A DNA stretch of 15,094 bases. It comes from JBBQZL01 sp038207745. Lineage in GTDB: Bacteria > Actinomycetota > Thermoleophilia > Solirubrobacterales > 70-9. The notes under the pieces are model-generated. The model saw only the letters and a program-made list of their open reading frames with translations, did not search any database and had not been told where the DNA came from. The translations under genes and the position numbers were made by a program. The DNA lies in NCBI GenBank assembly GCA_038207745.1, contig JBBQZL010000042.1, forward strand, positions 1 through 15,094, read 5' to 3'. This document shows, one piece after another, positions 13,393 to 15,094 of this stretch (positions within the stretch are counted from its first letter, which is position 1; the number at the start of each line of letters is the position of its first letter).

Positions 13393-14568
13393 TCAGGCTT
13401 CTGCCTCTTCGGCGACCTTGGTCGCGGCAGCCTGCCTGGTGTTGTCCCGCGAGTACTTCGCGATGAACTCCTCGGTCTGCTCGCGGGCCTCATCATCGGG
13501 CCGCTGCGAGTGCGGCGACTTCATCAGGTAGCTCGACGGACCGTCGAGCTGGCCGGAGACTCCGTTGTTGAGCGCCAGCTTGATCGTCCGGACCGCGTCG
13601 ATCACGATGCCGGCCGAGTTGGGCGAGTCCCACACCTCGAGCTTCAGCTCGATGTTGAGAGGCACGTCACCAAATGAGCGGCCTTCGAGGCGGATGTGGG
13701 CCCACTTGCGATCTGTGAGCCAGGCGACGTAGTCGGAAGGACCCACGTGAACGTCCTCCGCCGGCAGATCGTGACCCATGATCGAGGTGACCGCGTTGGT
13801 CTTCGACTCCTTCTTCGAAGCGAGACGCTCGCGCTCGAGCATGTTGTAGAAGTCCATGTTGCCGCCGACGTTGAGCTGGCTGGTCCGCTCCATGAGCACG
13901 CCGCGGTCGTGCATCAGACGGGCGAGCTGACGGTGGACGATCGTCGCGCCGACCTGGGACTTGATGTCGTCCCCGATGATCGGAAGTCCGGCTTCCTTGA
14001 AGCGCTGGTCCCAGTAGTCCTCACGGGCGATGAAGACCGGCAGGCAGTTGACGAAGCCAACGCCGGCGGCCAGGGCCTGCTCGACGTACCACTTGACCGC
14101 ATCCTCGGAGCCGACCGGCAGGTAGCAGACGACGACGTCCGCCCTGGTCTCCTTGAGGATCCCGACGATGTCAGCGGTCGGGCCCGGTGCCTTGGTGATC
14201 TTCTCCTTCAGATACTTGCCGAGACCGTCATGGGTCATGCCGCGCTGGACCTTGACCCCGACCTTCGGCACGTCGGAGAACTTGATCGTGTTGTTCTGTC
14301 CCGACCAGATCGCCTCTGAAAGATCCTTGCCGACCTTCTCGATATCAACGTCGAAAGCGGCCACAAACTCGATGTCCTTGACGTGATAGCCGCCAAGGTT
14401 GACGTGCATCAGACCCGGCACCTCTTCTGACGGGTCGGCGTCCTTGTAGAACTCGACGCCCTGTACGAAGGCGCTGGCGCAGTTGCCAACCCCGACAATC
14501 GCGACGCGCACCTTTTCGTCGGTGCCGCCGGCGCCATTGCCGCTGTGTTTACCGTTTGAATTGCTCAT
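13393..14568 (-). CDS. ino1: Inositol-3-phosphate synthase, actinobacterial type
   Basis: This 391-residue NAD-dependent enzyme converts glucose-6-phosphate to 1L-myo-inositol 1-phosphate (inositol-3-phosphate), the entry to phosphatidylinositol and related actinobacterial lipids and thiols. The NAD loop is VAIVGVGNCASAFVQG (22-37). Further family marks are DVVVCYLPVGSEDAVKW, FVNCLPVFIA, GDDIKSQVGATIVHR and LNVGGNMDFYNM, followed by the KTNAVTS stretch. The length is that of the short bacterial class, not the roughly 530-residue eukaryotic class. Residues 1-16 are a Gly/Ser/Asn-rich flexible tail. An AGGAGG lies at 14581-14586, 12 nt from the ATG, a long spacing. The gene is 63 nt downstream of PI-phosphate synthase on the same strand and ends in a clear hairpin. 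Confidence 0.96.
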   Translation of the reverse strand: MSNSNGKHSGNGAGGTDEKVRVAIVGVGNCASAFVQGVEFYKDADPSEEVPGLMHVNLGGYHVKDIEFVAAFDVDIEKVGKDLSEAIWSGQNNTIKFSDVPKVGVKVQRGMTHDGLGKYLKEKITKAPGPTADIVGILKETRADVVVCYLPVGSEDAVKWYVEQALAAGVGFVNCLPVFIAREDYWDQRFKEAGLPIIGDDIKSQVGATIVHRQLARLMHDRGVLMERTSQLNVGGNMDFYNMLERERLASKKESKTNAVTSIMGHDLPAEDVHVGPSDYVAWLTDRKWAHIRLEGRSFGDVPLNIELKLEVWDSPNSAGIVIDAVRTIKLALNNGVSGQLDGPSSYLMKSPHSQRPDDEAREQTEEFIAKYSRDNTRQAAATKVAEEAEA

Positions 14569-14615
14569 TTGAAAGAAAGTCCTCCTGAATCACCGGTCTG
14601 AGCACCAAAACACAC

Positions 14616-14631
14616 CCAGATCCGGGTCTGG
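14616..14631 (-). terminator. Weak stem-loop between PI-phosphate synthase and ino1
   Basis: On the minus strand CCAGA and TCTGG form a 5-bp stem around CCCGGA, directly after the TAA stop of the upstream gene, followed by GTGTGTTTTGG. It may cause partial termination or mark an RNA processing site. It does not rule out co-transcription of the two genes. Confidence 0.35.
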
Positions 14632-15094
14632 TTACAGCTCCGCGGTGTCACTTCCGTCGATCGGGCCTCCGGAAGCCTCGTCCATGAGCTGCTTGCGGAC
14701 GTGGATGACTCGCTGGATTGCCGTGAATATCGTCAAAATCGCCAACGCATATATCGACGGCGCGAGCAACTCGAAATCACCGAGTGACGCGCCTTTTGCA
14801 AATACGAGGCCAATCGAAAGTACCACCACGCGGACCGGCCGTGTGGCAAGACCCACTTTGCATTCGACTCCCAGGGCCTCGGCACGAGCCCTTGTATAGG
14901 AGACCATCAGGGAGCCGAGCACGACGATCACGCACATCGCGGCGAGGACCGGCTCACCAGAGTCGGCGAAGTACCAGGCGATCGCTGCGATCACGACTCC
15001 CTCCTCTGTCCGGTCGAGGGTGGAATCGAGAAAGGCGCCGAATGGCGTCCCCTTGCCCGACATCCGCGAGTAGCGACCGTCGAGAGTGTCCATG
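14632..15094 (-). CDS. CDP-alcohol phosphatidyltransferase, PI-phosphate synthase type (cut by window edge)
   Basis: Only the C-terminal 153 codons lie in the window; the Met at 15091-15093 is internal because the first Asp of the family motif follows it at once. The motif is complete: D2-x2-D5-G6-x2-S9-R10-x8-G19-x3-D23-x3-D27 (first residues MDTLDGRYSR, then GAFLDSTLDR), with Ser for the usual Ala. These Asp residues bind two metals and the CDP-diacylglycerol. The stretch SYTRARAEALGVECKVGLAT matches actinobacterial PI-phosphate synthases, which join CDP-diacylglycerol and inositol-1-phosphate. Membrane segments are seen at about 31-46, 50-66, 87-103 and 110-127. The adjacent ino1 supplies the inositol phosphate, which supports this substrate over glycerol-3-phosphate. 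The N-terminal roughly 50-60 residues are outside. Confidence 0.9.
   Translation of the reverse strand, partial: MDTLDGRYSRMSGKGTPFGAFLDSTLDRTEEGVVIAAIAWYFADSGEPVLAAMCVIVVLGSLMVSYTRARAEALGVECKVGLATRPVRVVVLSIGLVFAKGASLGDFELLAPSIYALAILTIFTAIQRVIHVRKQLMDEASGGPIDGSDTAEL

Noticed and set aside
1..15094. CRISPR arrays, insertion sequences, prophage or toxin-antitoxin genes
   Set aside because: No regularly spaced repeats, transposase motifs, terminal inverted repeats or phage proteins were seen; the tRNA genes have no adjacent integrase or duplicated 3' end.

Overview
The window is high-GC and gene-dense, with GTG/TTG starts and several starts that look leaderless. No mobile element, phage gene or CRISPR array is visible. 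An actinobacterial-type inositol-3-phosphate synthase sits beside a phosphatidylinositol-phosphate synthase-type CDP-alcohol transferase, which points to Actinomycetota. A deep branch such as Thermoleophilia/Solirubrobacterales is my inference from the gene styles, not proven.

Layout. Positions 1-1470 (minus): the start of a DsrE-family protein (cut by the window edge), a class I SAM methyltransferase and a small Rieske [2Fe-2S] protein. tRNA-Val(UAC) at 1712-1784 (minus). Positions 1958-4519 (plus): a tight set of glucose-6-phosphate dehydrogenase (zwf), a small membrane protein and an SDR-family protein lacking most of its catalytic tetrad. A convergent gap at 4520-4701 holds a long near-perfect stem-loop. 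Positions 4702-6511 (minus): argF, tRNA-Glu(UUC) and lgt; the tRNA ends only 7 nt before the lgt start. Positions 6537-10694 (plus): an endonuclease/exonuclease/phosphatase protein, a basic coiled-coil protein, an RlmD/TrmA-type rRNA m5U methyltransferase overlapping an LLM-type flavin/F420 oxidoreductase, and a cupin. Positions 10701-15094 (minus, transcribed right to left): PI-phosphate synthase (cut by the window edge), inositol-3-phosphate synthase (ino1), a terminator-like hairpin, a GT4-like/PHP fusion protein and a family-4 uracil-DNA-glycosylase-like protein.

How they work together. The right end reads as an inositol-phospholipid locus. Ino1 makes inositol-3-phosphate (1L-myo-inositol 1-phosphate), and the CDP-alcohol transferase joins it to CDP-diacylglycerol to give PI-phosphate. 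The next gene encodes a PimA-like GT4 fold that has lost its EX7E glutamates and donor-phosphate Arg/Lys, fused to a PHP phosphoesterase domain with its metal ligands intact. I infer that this fusion may act on a phosphorylated inositol lipid, for example as the poorly defined PI-phosphate phosphatase, rather than as a glycosyltransferase. This is the most promising candidate for an undescribed function here. The remaining genes are mostly housekeeping: pentose phosphate pathway, arginine synthesis, lipoprotein acylation, rRNA modification and redox proteins.
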